A stretch of 23,246 nt of DNA from a virus. The notes below the pieces were generated by a model. It had not been told where the DNA came from. It did no database searches and worked only from the letters and a program-made list of their open reading frames with translations. Each line of letters starts with the position of its first letter. Positions within the stretch are counted from its first letter, which is position 1. A program made the position numbers and the translations under genes. The stretch covers positions 1-23,246 of IMG/VR virus record IMGVR_UViG_3300029908_000152, one strand, 5' to 3'. Shown here piece by piece: positions 1 to 7,647 of the stretch.

Positions 1-232
1 AAGTATTACGGGAGCTTATGGTTGGGGTTGCTACAATGGTGAGTATTTGATTCAAGTTGATGGAATAACCGTAGGTGGTGGATGGACTTCAGCAGCAGAT
101 ATAAATTTTCATGTTAATTATGAAGATGCTCCTGTTCCAGCTACAGCAGGACAAGTTGTTACTATCAATGTTACTATGTATAGTAATCATACAGAAGATT
201 TTAAAGCCAATTTACTTGGAACTTTAAATTAA
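1..232 (+). CDS. C-terminal end of a repetitive virion (fibre-like) protein, 5'-truncated
   Basis: The reading frame is open from the window edge (first full codon at base 2) to the TAA at 230-232, giving about 76 residues. An internal TTG at 47 is not a credible start because the frame continues upstream without a stop. The segment carries WTSAADINF followed by alternating hydrophobic beta-strand residues. This matches the C-terminal end of the protein at 1112-3133, which has FTSAADKNF in the same relative place. I infer that this is the terminal domain of a paralogue of that gene, so the window starts inside a family of related structural genes. The exact role in the virion is unknown. A ribosome binding site for the next gene begins 8 bases after the stop. 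Confidence 0.8.
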   Translation, partial: SITGAYGWGCYNGEYLIQVDGITVGGGWTSAADINFHVNYEDAPVPATAGQVVTINVTMYSNHTEDFKANLLGTLN

Positions 233-253
233 AGAAAGAAAAGGAGAATTACC

Positions 254-454
254 ATGTCAGATTTAGGTCCAAATCAAGATTTGAATAAGAAACGTTTAAG
301 TGTTCATGTTACAGAAATGAAACTTCAGTTAGAAAGATTTGATCTTCGCAAAATGGAAGTAGCAGACGAATTGCGAAAAATTGAGGAGAATATTGCAGCT
401 GCTATCTTGGATATAAATAAGACCCAAGAATCTATCGATAAACTTGGAAAATAA
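254..454 (+). CDS. Small coiled-coil protein, function unknown
   Basis: This 66-residue protein starts at an ATG with a strong AAGGAG at 241-246, seven bases upstream. From about residue 12 to the end it is rich in Lys, Glu, Leu and Ile in heptad-like spacing, predicting one long amphipathic helix or coiled coil. There is no signal peptide, membrane segment or cysteine. It sits between two fibre-like genes, separated from the downstream one by an endonuclease. A second small coiled-coil gene lies at 17912-18172 after another fibre block. An accessory or chaperone-like role in fibre assembly is therefore possible, but this rests only on position and predicted shape. I do not recognise a named family. 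Confidence 0.8.
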   Translation: MSDLGPNQDLNKKRLSVHVTEMKLQLERFDLRKMEVADELRKIEENIAAAILDINKTQESIDKLGK

Positions 455-460
455 GAGTTT

Positions 461-1063
461 ATGAAGACATATATAATTTATTTGGCTACAAGTCCCTCAA
501 ATAAAGTATATGTTGGATTGACTTCAAAAAGTCTTACTGAACGTAGTAAAGAACATATTTGGTTATCCAAAGGTAAGAAGAAACGTATTTTTCAATTTGC
601 TTTGAGAAAATATAACTATAGTTTTAAATGGGAAATTCTACAAGAGAATTTAACTTTGAAGGAAGCAGATCAATTAGAACAGGATTATATCTATCTCTTT
701 AATTCCACCGATAGAAATTTTGGCTATAATCTTTCTTCTGGTGGATTTGCTGGAGATATATCATCTGAAGAAGGAAAGAAACGTTGGAAAGAAAAAATGC
801 AAGAGCATTGGCAAGATCCTGAATTCCAAAAGAAATTATCTGAAGGACAGAAAAAGAGATTTGAAAATGAAGATCCATGGAATAAGGGTAAAGAAGCTTC
901 AGAAGAAACTAAAGAGAAATTGAGTATAGTTCATTTGAGTAATACTTCCCGATTAGGACATAAAATTCAATTTTGTCCCAAAGGTCATGATACTTTTATT
1001 TGTGGTAGAGAAAAAAGTGGTGGGGGATGTAAGCAATGCCGTAGAAAAGCTCCCATGATGTAA
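461..1063 (+). CDS. GIY-YIG homing endonuclease (free-standing) with C-terminal zinc-binding motif
   Basis: A 200-residue protein. The N-terminus shows the GIY-YIG nuclease core: YIIY at residues 4-7, YVG at 17-19, Arg28 and Glu73 in the expected positions for the catalytic Tyr, Tyr, Arg and Glu. Around residues 140-160 there is a NUMOD3-like DNA-binding motif (KGKEASEETKEKL). The C-terminus has a Cys/His cluster (Cys172, His176, Cys181, Cys190, Cys193) that probably binds zinc and contacts DNA. Such enzymes cut a specific site in phage genomes lacking the gene and spread by recombination. The gene lies 6 bases after the preceding stop with only a weak ribosome binding site and no promoter of its own that I can see, unlike the endonucleases at 7648 and 18901. 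Its insertion separates two related fibre genes. The long-ORF alternative at 720-923 is a shadow in another frame. Confidence 0.9.
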   Translation: MKTYIIYLATSPSNKVYVGLTSKSLTERSKEHIWLSKGKKKRIFQFALRKYNYSFKWEILQENLTLKEADQLEQDYIYLFNSTDRNFGYNLSSGGFAGDISSEEGKKRWKEKMQEHWQDPEFQKKLSEGQKKRFENEDPWNKGKEASEETKEKLSIVHLSNTSRLGHKIQFCPKGHDTFICGREKSGGGCKQCRRKAPMM

Positions 1064-1111
1064 AAGATTTTCTAAAGAGTAAGAAAAAATATTTTGCAAA
1101 GGAGAAAAATT

Positions 1112-3133
1112 ATGTGCGCGGATTTTGATGCAGAACTTCCTGTACGAGCTTTAGCAGTAAATTTTACAACCGAGGTAGCTAACGCTGCTGGAACAACAAT
1201 TAATCCTGCAGAGGATTATGCACAAGGATCTACTACATCAGGAGAAAATGGTGTTTTAGATCAAGGTGCAGTTACAACTGCTGCCCCAACGTATGTTGCA
1301 GGAACTACAAATCCACTATCATTGGATACAAGTGGAAATCTTCGTGTAACAATGGCTAGTGGTTCTGAGCAAAATGTTAACTTGAACCAAGTTGGTGGTG
1401 CAGCTATTGCACTTGGGCAAACAACAATGTCTGCCTCAATTCCAGTTACCATTGCTTCTAACCAATCCACTCTAAATATAAATGAAGCACAGATAAATGG
1501 TGTTGCATTAGGATCTCCCTCTACATATGGCACTTCACCAGGAGCAGTATCCGTTCAAGGTGTAAATGCATATATTACAAACACAGTACCTGTTACTTTA
1601 GCTTCTACAACCATTACAGGAACAGTAGCTGTTACTCAGTCCACATCTCCTTGGGTTGTTTCATTAGCTTCTACAACCATTACTGGTACAGTAACAGCAG
1701 TAGGCAACCTTACCAATAATAACGCAGCTCCTGCTGCTAATAATATTGGTGTATTACCAGCCGTAGCTGCAGCTGCAGCTCCTACTTGGACAACTGGTGA
1801 TCAGGTTCTGTTATCTGAGGATCTATCAGGTAACTTACGTGTAATCACTGGTTCAGGATCAACCACAGCCGTAACAGGAACAGTAGCCGTTACAGAATCA
1901 GGTACTTGGAATATTACTAATATTACAGGTACAATTAGTTTACCAACTGGTGCAGCAACAAGTGCATTACAAACAACAGGCAATACAAGTCTTGCAACTA
2001 TTGCCACTAATACAACAGGACTAACTGTTGCTCAAGGTTCAACGACAGCGGGTGAAAATGGTCAGTTGACTTTAGGTGCAGTAACTACTGCTGCTCCCAC
2101 TTATGTAACGGGAACTTCGAATGCATTATCATTGACAACTGCAGGAAGTTTGAGAACTCAAGATGCAGCTGATGGTCCAGTTGCTGCTGGAACTGCAGCT
2201 CTATTTTCTCAATTAGTAGGTGCCCAGTATAATACAGTACTTCCTACATTAACAAATGGTCAACAGTCAGCATTACAGATGGATTCTAATGGTAGACTAC
2301 TGGTTGATATTAGTTCATCTCCTGAGCAAAATGTTAACTTGAACCAAGTTGGTGGTGCAGCTATTGCACTTGGGCAAACAACAATGTCTGCCTCAATTCC
2401 AGTTACCATTGCTTCTAACCAGAGCGCAATTCCAGTTACTCTTACAAGCACAACCATTACAGGAACTGTAGCAGTAACACAAAGTACTAGCCCTTGGGTT
2501 GTTAGTGGGACTGTCACTACAACTCCTCCAGCAAATGCTTCGACAAACATTACACAATGGGATAGTGTAGCACTTGGTGCACCCTCAGCTTATGGTACTG
2601 CCCCAGGAGCTGTTACTGTTCCAGGTGTTAACGCATTTATTACCAATACAGTACCTGTCACTGGTACATTCTGGCAAGCTACCCAGCCAGTAAGCGGAAC
2701 TGTCACTAGCAATCAAGGTACTCCTAATACCGTAGCTAACTCTTGGCCTATAGAAATAACAGATGGAACAAATGTACTTGGTACAGTTGCTCATCCTGTT
2801 AATGTCTCTTTTGCCAATGGTGTTCCAGTTGTTACTTATGCTACAACAGCAGCAGTTGCTTCTAATGCTTCTGCTACACAATCAGTTGCAGGGCCAATTA
2901 ACTTAGACCAAGTGCATGTCACAGCATCTGGTGAAGTTAAAGTTGTAATTGCTATCGGAGTAACTGGTAGTGAGGCTACAAAGTGGGTTGGCTTTACAAG
3001 TGCAGCAGACAAGAACTTTGATTGGGTATTACCAGAGACATATGCTATTCCATCAGGTTCAGATGTTAAGATTACTATTACAAACAAAGATACTGCAGCT
3101 ATGGATATCTATAGTTCAGTTGTCAATCACTAA
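1112..3133 (+). CDS. Repetitive tail-fibre/surface virion protein
   Basis: A 673-residue protein starting at the ATG at 1112. A GGAG at 1101-1104 lies seven bases upstream and rules out the in-frame TTG at 1094, which falls before the ribosome binding site. The sequence is low in charge and rich in Thr, Val, Ala, Ser and Gly. It is built from repeated beta units: TTITGTVAVTQSTSPW occurs twice, a GAVTTAAPTY unit twice, and MSASIPVTIASNQS twice. A 100-bp stretch is repeated exactly at DNA level (1365-1464 and 2322-2421). The C-terminal 70 residues match the truncated gene at 1-232. No enzyme motif is visible. Such repeats are typical of phage surface fibres or decoration proteins; I infer a fibre or baseplate-associated role. 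The protein at 3219-4571 is a shorter paralogue. Confidence 0.85.
   Translation: MCADFDAELPVRALAVNFTTEVANAAGTTINPAEDYAQGSTTSGENGVLDQGAVTTAAPTYVAGTTNPLSLDTSGNLRVTMASGSEQNVNLNQVGGAAIALGQTTMSASIPVTIASNQSTLNINEAQINGVALGSPSTYGTSPGAVSVQGVNAYITNTVPVTLASTTITGTVAVTQSTSPWVVSLASTTITGTVTAVGNLTNNNAAPAANNIGVLPAVAAAAAPTWTTGDQVLLSEDLSGNLRVITGSGSTTAVTGTVAVTESGTWNITNITGTISLPTGAATSALQTTGNTSLATIATNTTGLTVAQGSTTAGENGQLTLGAVTTAAPTYVTGTSNALSLTTAGSLRTQDAADGPVAAGTAALFSQLVGAQYNTVLPTLTNGQQSALQMDSNGRLLVDISSSPEQNVNLNQVGGAAIALGQTTMSASIPVTIASNQSAIPVTLTSTTITGTVAVTQSTSPWVVSGTVTTTPPANASTNITQWDSVALGAPSAYGTAPGAVTVPGVNAFITNTVPVTGTFWQATQPVSGTVTSNQGTPNTVANSWPIEITDGTNVLGTVAHPVNVSFANGVPVVTYATTAAVASNASATQSVAGPINLDQVHVTASGEVKVVIAIGVTGSEATKWVGFTSAADKNFDWVLPETYAIPSGSDVKITITNKDTAAMDIYSSVVNH
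1365..1464 (+). repeat. Exact 100-bp direct repeat, copy 1
   Basis: Bases 1365-1464 are identical to 2322-2421, an offset of 957 bp, which is exactly 319 codons. Both copies lie in the same frame of the 1112-3133 gene. Outside these limits the two copies diverge at once (T/C at the left edge, A/G at the right edge). Confidence 0.9.
2322..2421 (+). repeat. Exact 100-bp direct repeat, copy 2
   Basis: Second copy of the repeat at 1365-1464. The sequence just to the right (ACCAGAG) instead resembles the equivalent site in the paralogue at about 3704-3726, suggesting that modules have been mixed between the two genes. Confidence 0.9.
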
Positions 3134-3150
3134 AGTTGAATCTCTAATAA

Positions 3151-3179
3151 GCAGTGGGTATCTAAAAAATATCCACTGC
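3151..3179 (+). terminator. Intergenic hairpin, possible terminator or attenuator
   Basis: Bases 3151-3161 can pair with 3169-3179 as an 11-bp stem with one G-U pair and a 7-base A-rich loop. It lies between the stop of the 1112-3133 gene and the start at 3219. The following sequence (ATGTTTAG) has only a short T run, so termination may be partial. It could equally be an RNA processing or stabilising hairpin. Confidence 0.5.
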
Positions 3180-3218
3180 ATGTTTAGGGATTTATAAGAT
3201 AATTTAAAGGAAAAGAAA

Positions 3219-4571
3219 ATGGCTGATTTACCTATCTCAGAAGATAATGGACAGATGCCTATTACTATTAACGATCCTACAACGGTTCTTAATAGTGCTA
3301 ACGTTAAAGGTGCTTCAACAGCTGCTGTAGCTGCTGATAACTCTTTAGTAGTGGCACTTTCTCCAAATTCACCTATTCCTACTGGTACAAATAATATTGG
3401 AAATGTTGGGGTTGCACAAGGATCTACTACTTCTGGTGAATTGGGTCCATTAGTACAAGGTGCAGTAACTACTTCTGCACCTACATATACTACTGGTCAA
3501 ACTGATCCTTTATCATTAACTGTTGCTGGGGCTTTACGTGTAGATGGTTCTGCTATTACACAACCAATTTCTGTTGCATCTTTGCCTCTTCCAACAGGGG
3601 CCGCTACTGCTGCTAATCAAGCTTCAGAAATTGCTTCTTTAGCTTCTATTGATTTAGGCATTCCAGCAGCTCTTGGTCAAACAACAATGGCAGCTAGTAT
3701 GCCTGTTACCATTGCTTCTAACCAGAGTGCCATTCCTGTTACTCTTACAAGTACAACAATTACTGGTACTGTAGCAGTTACTCAGTCTACATCTCCATGG
3801 GTATCTGATATTACTCAATGGGCTACTATGACTCTTGGTTTTCCTTCAGCTTATGGTACTGCACCAGCACTAGGTAACGTAATCGGTGTCAATGCTTTTA
3901 TTACAAATACACCTACAGTAACAGCTAATATTGGTACAAATGGTGGTTTAGCTTTAGATTCCACACTAACCAGTGGGTCCTCTAAAACACAAATTTCTAG
4001 TTGGCTTGGTTCTGCAGCTCCTACTGTTGGGCAGAAGACAATGGCTGCTTCTATTCCAGTCGTCATTGCTTCTGATCAATCTGCTATTCCTGTATCAGGT
4101 ACAGTAACAGCTAATCAAGGAACAGCTAATACGATAGCAAATGCTTGGCCTGTTAAAATTACCGATGGCACAGATACAGTAGCAATTAATACAGATGGTT
4201 CTTTAAACGTTAAGCAAAATCCTGCAAATCTATCGGTAACAGCTACAGCTGCAACAGGGGTTGCTGTAACAGCCACTCTTCCTGCAGTAGCTGCTGACTT
4301 TCATTATATAACTATGATTGAGATTATAAAATATGCCACTGCTGCAATTACTGGATCTGCTACTCCTATTCTTGTCACAACAACTAATTTTCCAACTGCT
4401 AATGTATTTACCTTTGGAACAGCTCAGGCAGTTGGTGCAACACTTAGCTATGTTTATGCTCCAGCTTTACCAATACGTTCAGCTGTTGTGAATACTGCAA
4501 CAACAATTGTTTGCCCAGCAACACCAAGCGTAATATGGCGTGTAAACGTATATTATTACGCAGGAGTATAA
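3219..4571 (+). CDS. Repetitive tail-fibre/surface virion protein, paralogue of the 1112-3133 product
   Basis: A 450-residue protein with ATG at 3219 and AAAGG at 3206-3210. It repeats the vocabulary of the upstream gene: AQGSTTSGELG, GAVTTSAPTY, MPVTIASNQSAIPVTL, TTITGTVAVTQSTSPW, and an LGFPSAYGTAP unit parallel to LGAPSAYGTAP. The final 110 residues differ from the upstream protein, so the two share a body but carry different C-terminal domains, as expected for fibres or spikes with exchangeable tips. There is no catalytic motif and no endosialidase-type chaperone end. The next gene starts after a single base, so the two are likely cotranslated. Role in the virion is inferred. Confidence 0.85.
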   Translation: MADLPISEDNGQMPITINDPTTVLNSANVKGASTAAVAADNSLVVALSPNSPIPTGTNNIGNVGVAQGSTTSGELGPLVQGAVTTSAPTYTTGQTDPLSLTVAGALRVDGSAITQPISVASLPLPTGAATAANQASEIASLASIDLGIPAALGQTTMAASMPVTIASNQSAIPVTLTSTTITGTVAVTQSTSPWVSDITQWATMTLGFPSAYGTAPALGNVIGVNAFITNTPTVTANIGTNGGLALDSTLTSGSSKTQISSWLGSAAPTVGQKTMAASIPVVIASDQSAIPVSGTVTANQGTANTIANAWPVKITDGTDTVAINTDGSLNVKQNPANLSVTATAATGVAVTATLPAVAADFHYITMIEIIKYATAAITGSATPILVTTTNFPTANVFTFGTAQAVGATLSYVYAPALPIRSAVVNTATTIVCPATPSVIWRVNVYYYAGV

Positions 4572-4572
4572 A

Positions 4573-5220
4573 ATGAAAATAGCTCCATTGGATTACTCCA
4601 CATTTTGGCCATTAATTTCTACTAAGAATCTTCTTCCTCAGTTTCTGGATACTGGTGATACTTATCAAGTATTTGCTTTAGAATCTAATATTTCTTGGGA
4701 GACTTTTATAGCAAAAGATGGTGGACCCAATCAACTAGATTTTGAAATAAATCATAAAGCAAACTGTAATCAGCCTCTTGAATATAGAAGTACAGATGGA
4801 CTTCCTAAGTATGCTTCTGCTATGTTTGTTGATAATTTGTCTTATTGGGTAGATGGAAGCAATGGGATTCTTTCAATTCCAGCAGGTCAAACAGGTTATC
4901 TTAAGACAAATTTTTCTTTTCCTTTTAAACTTCAAGGAATTGACTTTCATTGGGATGGTTCCAATTTTGGTGACTATATCAATTTTGAAGCGGGTGTATA
5001 CAATAATAATGATGTCTCTTCTGAGGCTAATTTTATTCAATTGTCACAGTATGCAAATAAATATCGAGTTATCGGCTCAGATACAAAGTCTTTTACAGTA
5101 GATACTGTTAAGACTCTTCCACCAACATATAATGGGCTAAACATGTATCTTCGTACAACTTATGTTAATGTGGGTAGCACATCGGTTAGCTTATGTGTTA
5201 ATTTGATAGGATACAGGTAA
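4573..5220 (+). CDS. Predicted beta-rich virion protein, unknown family
   Basis: A 215-residue protein whose ATG lies one base after the preceding stop, with GGAG about eight bases upstream inside the previous gene. It is rich in aromatic residues, Asn, Gly and Ser. Several strand-like stretches occur, such as a region with IPAGQTGYLKTNFSFPFKL and a C-terminal run ending in SVSLCVNLIGYR. Overall it looks like a beta sandwich of the kind used as carbohydrate-binding or baseplate appendage domains. I recognise no specific family. Position directly behind two fibre paralogues suggests it is assembled with them, perhaps as a tip or binding protein. This is inference from context only. Confidence 0.75.
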   Translation: MKIAPLDYSTFWPLISTKNLLPQFLDTGDTYQVFALESNISWETFIAKDGGPNQLDFEINHKANCNQPLEYRSTDGLPKYASAMFVDNLSYWVDGSNGILSIPAGQTGYLKTNFSFPFKLQGIDFHWDGSNFGDYINFEAGVYNNNDVSSEANFIQLSQYANKYRVIGSDTKSFTVDTVKTLPPTYNGLNMYLRTTYVNVGSTSVSLCVNLIGYR

Positions 5221-5354
5221 TGATAATTACTGTAATTTCTGTTTCTGATGATGCTAATCCAGTTGAAGTTCAAACTTGGCTAAATAATAATCCTAATGTA
5301 AAAATTATATTCATGACCATTAAAGAGAACAAATTTTATATAGTATATATTTAA
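5220..5354 (+). CDS. Small ORF, 44 residues, translationally coupled
   Basis: An ATG at 5220-5222 overlaps the TAA of the previous gene (TAATG), a classic coupled start. The frame runs 44 residues to the TAA at 5352-5354, filling the whole gap to the next gene at 5360. It is compact, with beta-alpha-beta-like character: a hydrophobic MIITVISVS strand, a VQTWLNNN helix, then KIIFMTI and FYIVYI strands. No family recognised. The exact fit between neighbouring genes and the coupled start are the main reasons to accept it. Function unknown. Confidence 0.6.
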   Translation: MIITVISVSDDANPVEVQTWLNNNPNVKIIFMTIKENKFYIVYI

Positions 5355-5359
5355 ATAAA

Positions 5360-5866
5360 ATGATAAATAAAAAATTGTTAAAGCCTTGCGATATTCTTCT
5401 TTTTAGAGAGACGCATAGGTCAACTTGGATTCAGAGATTGATCGTTTGGGGCCAGTGTACTTTCTACCATGTCCCAAAGCAAGCTAGGTATTGCCATGTT
5501 GCTCTCGTAGCAGGGGATACAAATCTACTAGTAGAAGCGGTATGGCCCAAAACTCACATAACGACAATAGATTTTTCGACTTATAAAAATCGTGAACAAA
5601 TTGAAGTGTGTAGAATTAAAGATCTTACCGATGCTCAGAGAGAAAAGATCTTAACTTGGGCATATAGCCATACAGGTGAATGGTATGATGTTTTATTATT
5701 GTTGACAGGTTGGCTATCAATTAGGCATACTGAAATTTGCAGTGTGTTTGTGTCAAAGGCTTGTAAGGCAGCAGGACTAGAAATACCCCATATGCATAGA
5801 AAAAGTGGAATGGTTTTACCTGATGATTATGTCGAGTTTAATACAATGTTGGAGAGAGTTATGTGA
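5360..5866 (+). CDS. Permuted NlpC/P60-type (YiiX/YebB-like) cysteine hydrolase
   Basis: A 168-residue protein. His46 in CHVALV, followed by Glu59 in VEAVWP, and a later Cys127 in CSVFVSKA give the order His, Glu, Cys. This order marks circularly permuted papain-like NlpC/P60 hydrolases, in which the nucleophile comes after the histidine. The EWYD at 107-110 ahead of a hydrophobic stretch is also typical. Members cut peptide or amide bonds in cell-wall peptides or acyl groups. In a phage structural region this could be a tail-associated wall hydrolase or a lysis enzyme; the substrate cannot be told from sequence. There is no signal peptide. The start lies 5 bases after the previous stop with no clear ribosome binding site, so coupling is likely. 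Confidence 0.75.
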   Translation: MINKKLLKPCDILLFRETHRSTWIQRLIVWGQCTFYHVPKQARYCHVALVAGDTNLLVEAVWPKTHITTIDFSTYKNREQIEVCRIKDLTDAQREKILTWAYSHTGEWYDVLLLLTGWLSIRHTEICSVFVSKACKAAGLEIPHMHRKSGMVLPDDYVEFNTMLERVM

Positions 5867-5879
5867 AAGAAGGTTAAAA

Positions 5880-6053
5880 ATGTGCCCTCAATGCAGCCGA
5901 AAACGCTATAAAGAGCAAATTATAAAAAGAGGCAAAAGAAATTTTCTCATTCGCGTATGTCTCGGATGTGACACACAATATTCTTTAATAGAAGTTCATA
6001 ATTCTAAGGCAATAAATGCCTGGGTAGAAAAAGACGTAAAAGAAGATAAATAA
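5880..6053 (+). CDS. Small zinc-ribbon protein
   Basis: A 57-residue protein beginning MCPQCSRKR at the ATG at 5880, with GAAGG a few bases upstream. An in-frame ATG at 5805 would overlap the hydrolase gene by 62 bases and has no ribosome binding site, so it was not chosen. Two cysteine pairs, CPQC near the start and CLGC near residue 33, form a four-cysteine zinc ribbon. A short Lys-rich tail follows. This resembles the small zinc-ribbon proteins often seen in large phages (Lar-like or nucleic-acid-binding), but no specific function can be assigned. It starts 13 bases after the hydrolase stop. Confidence 0.7.
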   Translation: MCPQCSRKRYKEQIIKRGKRNFLIRVCLGCDTQYSLIEVHNSKAINAWVEKDVKEDK

Positions 6054-6082
6054 ATTTTTAGTTTGAATTAAGGAGAAATAAT

Positions 6083-6742
6083 ATGAGCTACTTACAAGAG
6101 TATGAAATAGATTGGAATACATGGAAGACTCTTAGAGCAAAATTTGTTGCTGGAAGTGATTCAACTATGTATTATCTTCAGAATGATTTACAATACGTTC
6201 CATTCTTAGTTGCAGATGGCACTACAATTATTGAAGGTCAAGCATTATACTATGTTAATGTAAATAGAGATCCTTCTTCGGTGAAGGGACCCTATGCTGC
6301 CCTAACATCTGGTACAAAGGCATCAGCCCATATTCAGAATATTGTTTATACTGCAACTTCTTATGGGGCAAGCAGTGTTACAGTGGCCTATGTGAGTGAT
6401 GCCACTGTAGTTGGACAAGAATATGTTACAGTTTCTGGTAATGCTATTACTGTCCATATCGTTAGTGGACAATCCTCAGCACAGCAAGTTCAGGCTGCAG
6501 TTAATGGTTGGAATGCCTATACAGGACTTTCTTATTATAATTCATCCGCTTCTACTTATTTAGTGTCTGCAGTAATTGATACCGGAGCAGAAGCAATTGC
6601 TCAAGTAACAGTTGGAGCAACTGCACTAGCTGGTGGAGTAGCTGCAGTAACCGTGTTGTCGGATTGGGAAGCAAATTTTAAATCTTCCGCAACACTCGTA
6701 GCAAGTTTTAGCGATGGAGTAGCACTATCGGTTGCAGCATAA
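6083..6742 (+). CDS. Predicted phage structural protein with tail-type repeat domain
   Basis: A 219-residue protein with ATG at 6083 and AAGGAG at 6070-6075. The N-terminal 80 residues look like a distinct domain with aromatic and charged residues. Residues about 85-185 are rich in Val, Thr and Ala, with a pattern of 'TVSGNAITVHI ... SSAQQVQAAVN ... LVSA ... LAGG'. That pattern recalls the surface modules of phage sheath and tail proteins, and a similar one (GNSITLATT, LANLVAYINA, LTQGG) occurs in the protein at 19916-21292. No enzyme motif is present. I infer a virion component, possibly tail or neck, with moderate confidence. The next gene follows after 9 bases. Confidence 0.75.
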   Translation: MSYLQEYEIDWNTWKTLRAKFVAGSDSTMYYLQNDLQYVPFLVADGTTIIEGQALYYVNVNRDPSSVKGPYAALTSGTKASAHIQNIVYTATSYGASSVTVAYVSDATVVGQEYVTVSGNAITVHIVSGQSSAQQVQAAVNGWNAYTGLSYYNSSASTYLVSAVIDTGAEAIAQVTVGATALAGGVAAVTVLSDWEANFKSSATLVASFSDGVALSVAA

Positions 6743-6751
6743 GGATAATTT

Positions 6752-7576
6752 ATGAGTCTTCAAATTCCTCAACCTCCCTTACTGACTAATATTGGTACAA
6801 GTTACCTAACCATTAATGTCATCCCCAATGGCAATCCAGTAGGTACTTGGTATGCTATGCAAGTTATGTTTAATGGGACTGGTGGATTCGTTACTGCACA
6901 GGGAATCGTGCAACCAGTCCAAATGTGGATTCAATCTACATTAATTCAAGTAACTGGACTAACACCAGGGACTAATTATTCAGTACGCTTATCTGCTGCA
7001 GATGATAATATTGGAACAAATGCAACAGCATTTGGTACGGTAACGAGTACCACTACAATAAGTGGACAAGCAAATGGGTCATTGTGTGGTGTACCTTTTA
7101 CAAGTGCAGAACAGCAAGTGATTGCTCAATCTAGAAAACTTATGCCTGAAATTTTTAGTCGAAACACACCTGATTTTAAAATTCTAGCGTATGCTAATCT
7201 AATTTTGGCTGATATTAATGCATTTCCCCCATTTACTAGTTTTACAATTGGGGATATTGCAGGAAATCCTACTTTGGCTAATTTGTTATATTTTGGTATT
7301 TCACTTATGACTGAATTATTCTTGCAAGCAAGGGCAACTTTGGAAGATTTCCAATACAATGACAATGGATTATCTTTGAATGTAGATCAAGTAGGTAAGA
7401 TTGCACAATCCTATGCTAATATGTTGGAATTTTATAGAAATATGATTCTTAATTTCAAAAAGACGCAGATATTTGCTGTGGGAGCAGTCGGTTTGGGAAC
7501 TCCCCGCTACCAAAGTCAGATCGGGCAGTTCCTCAAGATCTCGTTGGGCAGTGCCTTCTCATGGAATACACCCTAA
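6752..7576 (+). CDS. Virion protein with N-terminal fibronectin-III-like domain and helical C-terminal domain
   Basis: A 274-residue protein with ATG at 6752 and AAGGAT upstream. Residues about 5-105 form a fibronectin-III-like beta sandwich, with LTPGTNYSVRLSA as the typical late-strand motif. Residues about 115-250 are mainly helical (EQQVIAQSRKLMPEIF, ILAYANLILADINAFPP, SYANMLEFYRNMILNFKK). The C-terminal 30 residues are encoded by a strikingly GC-rich stretch (about 57% in 7501-7560) beside the endonuclease gene that follows. Fibronectin-III domains are common decorations of phage tail proteins. The helical part is not one I recognise. A related first domain is seen in the 10881-12233 product. 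Confidence 0.8.
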   Translation: MSLQIPQPPLLTNIGTSYLTINVIPNGNPVGTWYAMQVMFNGTGGFVTAQGIVQPVQMWIQSTLIQVTGLTPGTNYSVRLSAADDNIGTNATAFGTVTSTTTISGQANGSLCGVPFTSAEQQVIAQSRKLMPEIFSRNTPDFKILAYANLILADINAFPPFTSFTIGDIAGNPTLANLLYFGISLMTELFLQARATLEDFQYNDNGLSLNVDQVGKIAQSYANMLEFYRNMILNFKKTQIFAVGAVGLGTPRYQSQIGQFLKISLGSAFSWNTP

Positions 7577-7597
7577 TCTTAATTTTTGTTAAGATTA
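7574..7597 (+). terminator. AT-rich hairpin at the end of the structural operon, possible weak terminator
   Basis: A perfect 9-bp inverted repeat (7574-7582 with 7589-7597) surrounds a TTTTTG loop and begins in the stop codon of the preceding gene. No T run follows, and the stem has only one G-C pair, so intrinsic termination would be weak. Its position between a structural gene and a gene with its own promoter supports a boundary role. Confidence 0.4.
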
Positions 7598-7612
7598 TCA
7601 GAAAAATAAAGG

Positions 7613-7641
7613 TTGCAAAATTCTGTAATATCTGATATACT
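7613..7641 (+). promoter_or_regulatory. Extended -10 sigma70-type promoter for the Vsr-like endonuclease
   Basis: TTGCAA (7613-7618), a 17-base spacer, TG one base before the -10, then TATACT (7636-7641). The expected start of transcription, 6-8 bases downstream, coincides with the ATG at 7648, so the message should be leaderless. The same layout recurs at 18866-18894. Confidence 0.8.
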
Positions 7642-7647
7642 TTATAT

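Noticed and set aside
720-923. + strand open frame inside the first GIY-YIG gene
   Set aside because: It is Lys-rich shadow translation of a well-supported endonuclease in another frame.
1365-2500. Repeats that could suggest a CRISPR-like array
   Set aside because: Repeat spacing is irregular and large, and all copies are in frame within coding sequence. No spacer structure is present.
1261-3087. Several reverse-strand open frames under the repetitive fibre gene (also under 3851-4066, 12848-14770 and 15731-16483)
   Set aside because: They follow the Thr/Val/Ala/Gly repeats of the + strand genes, lack ribosome binding sites and have low-complexity products. They are shadows.
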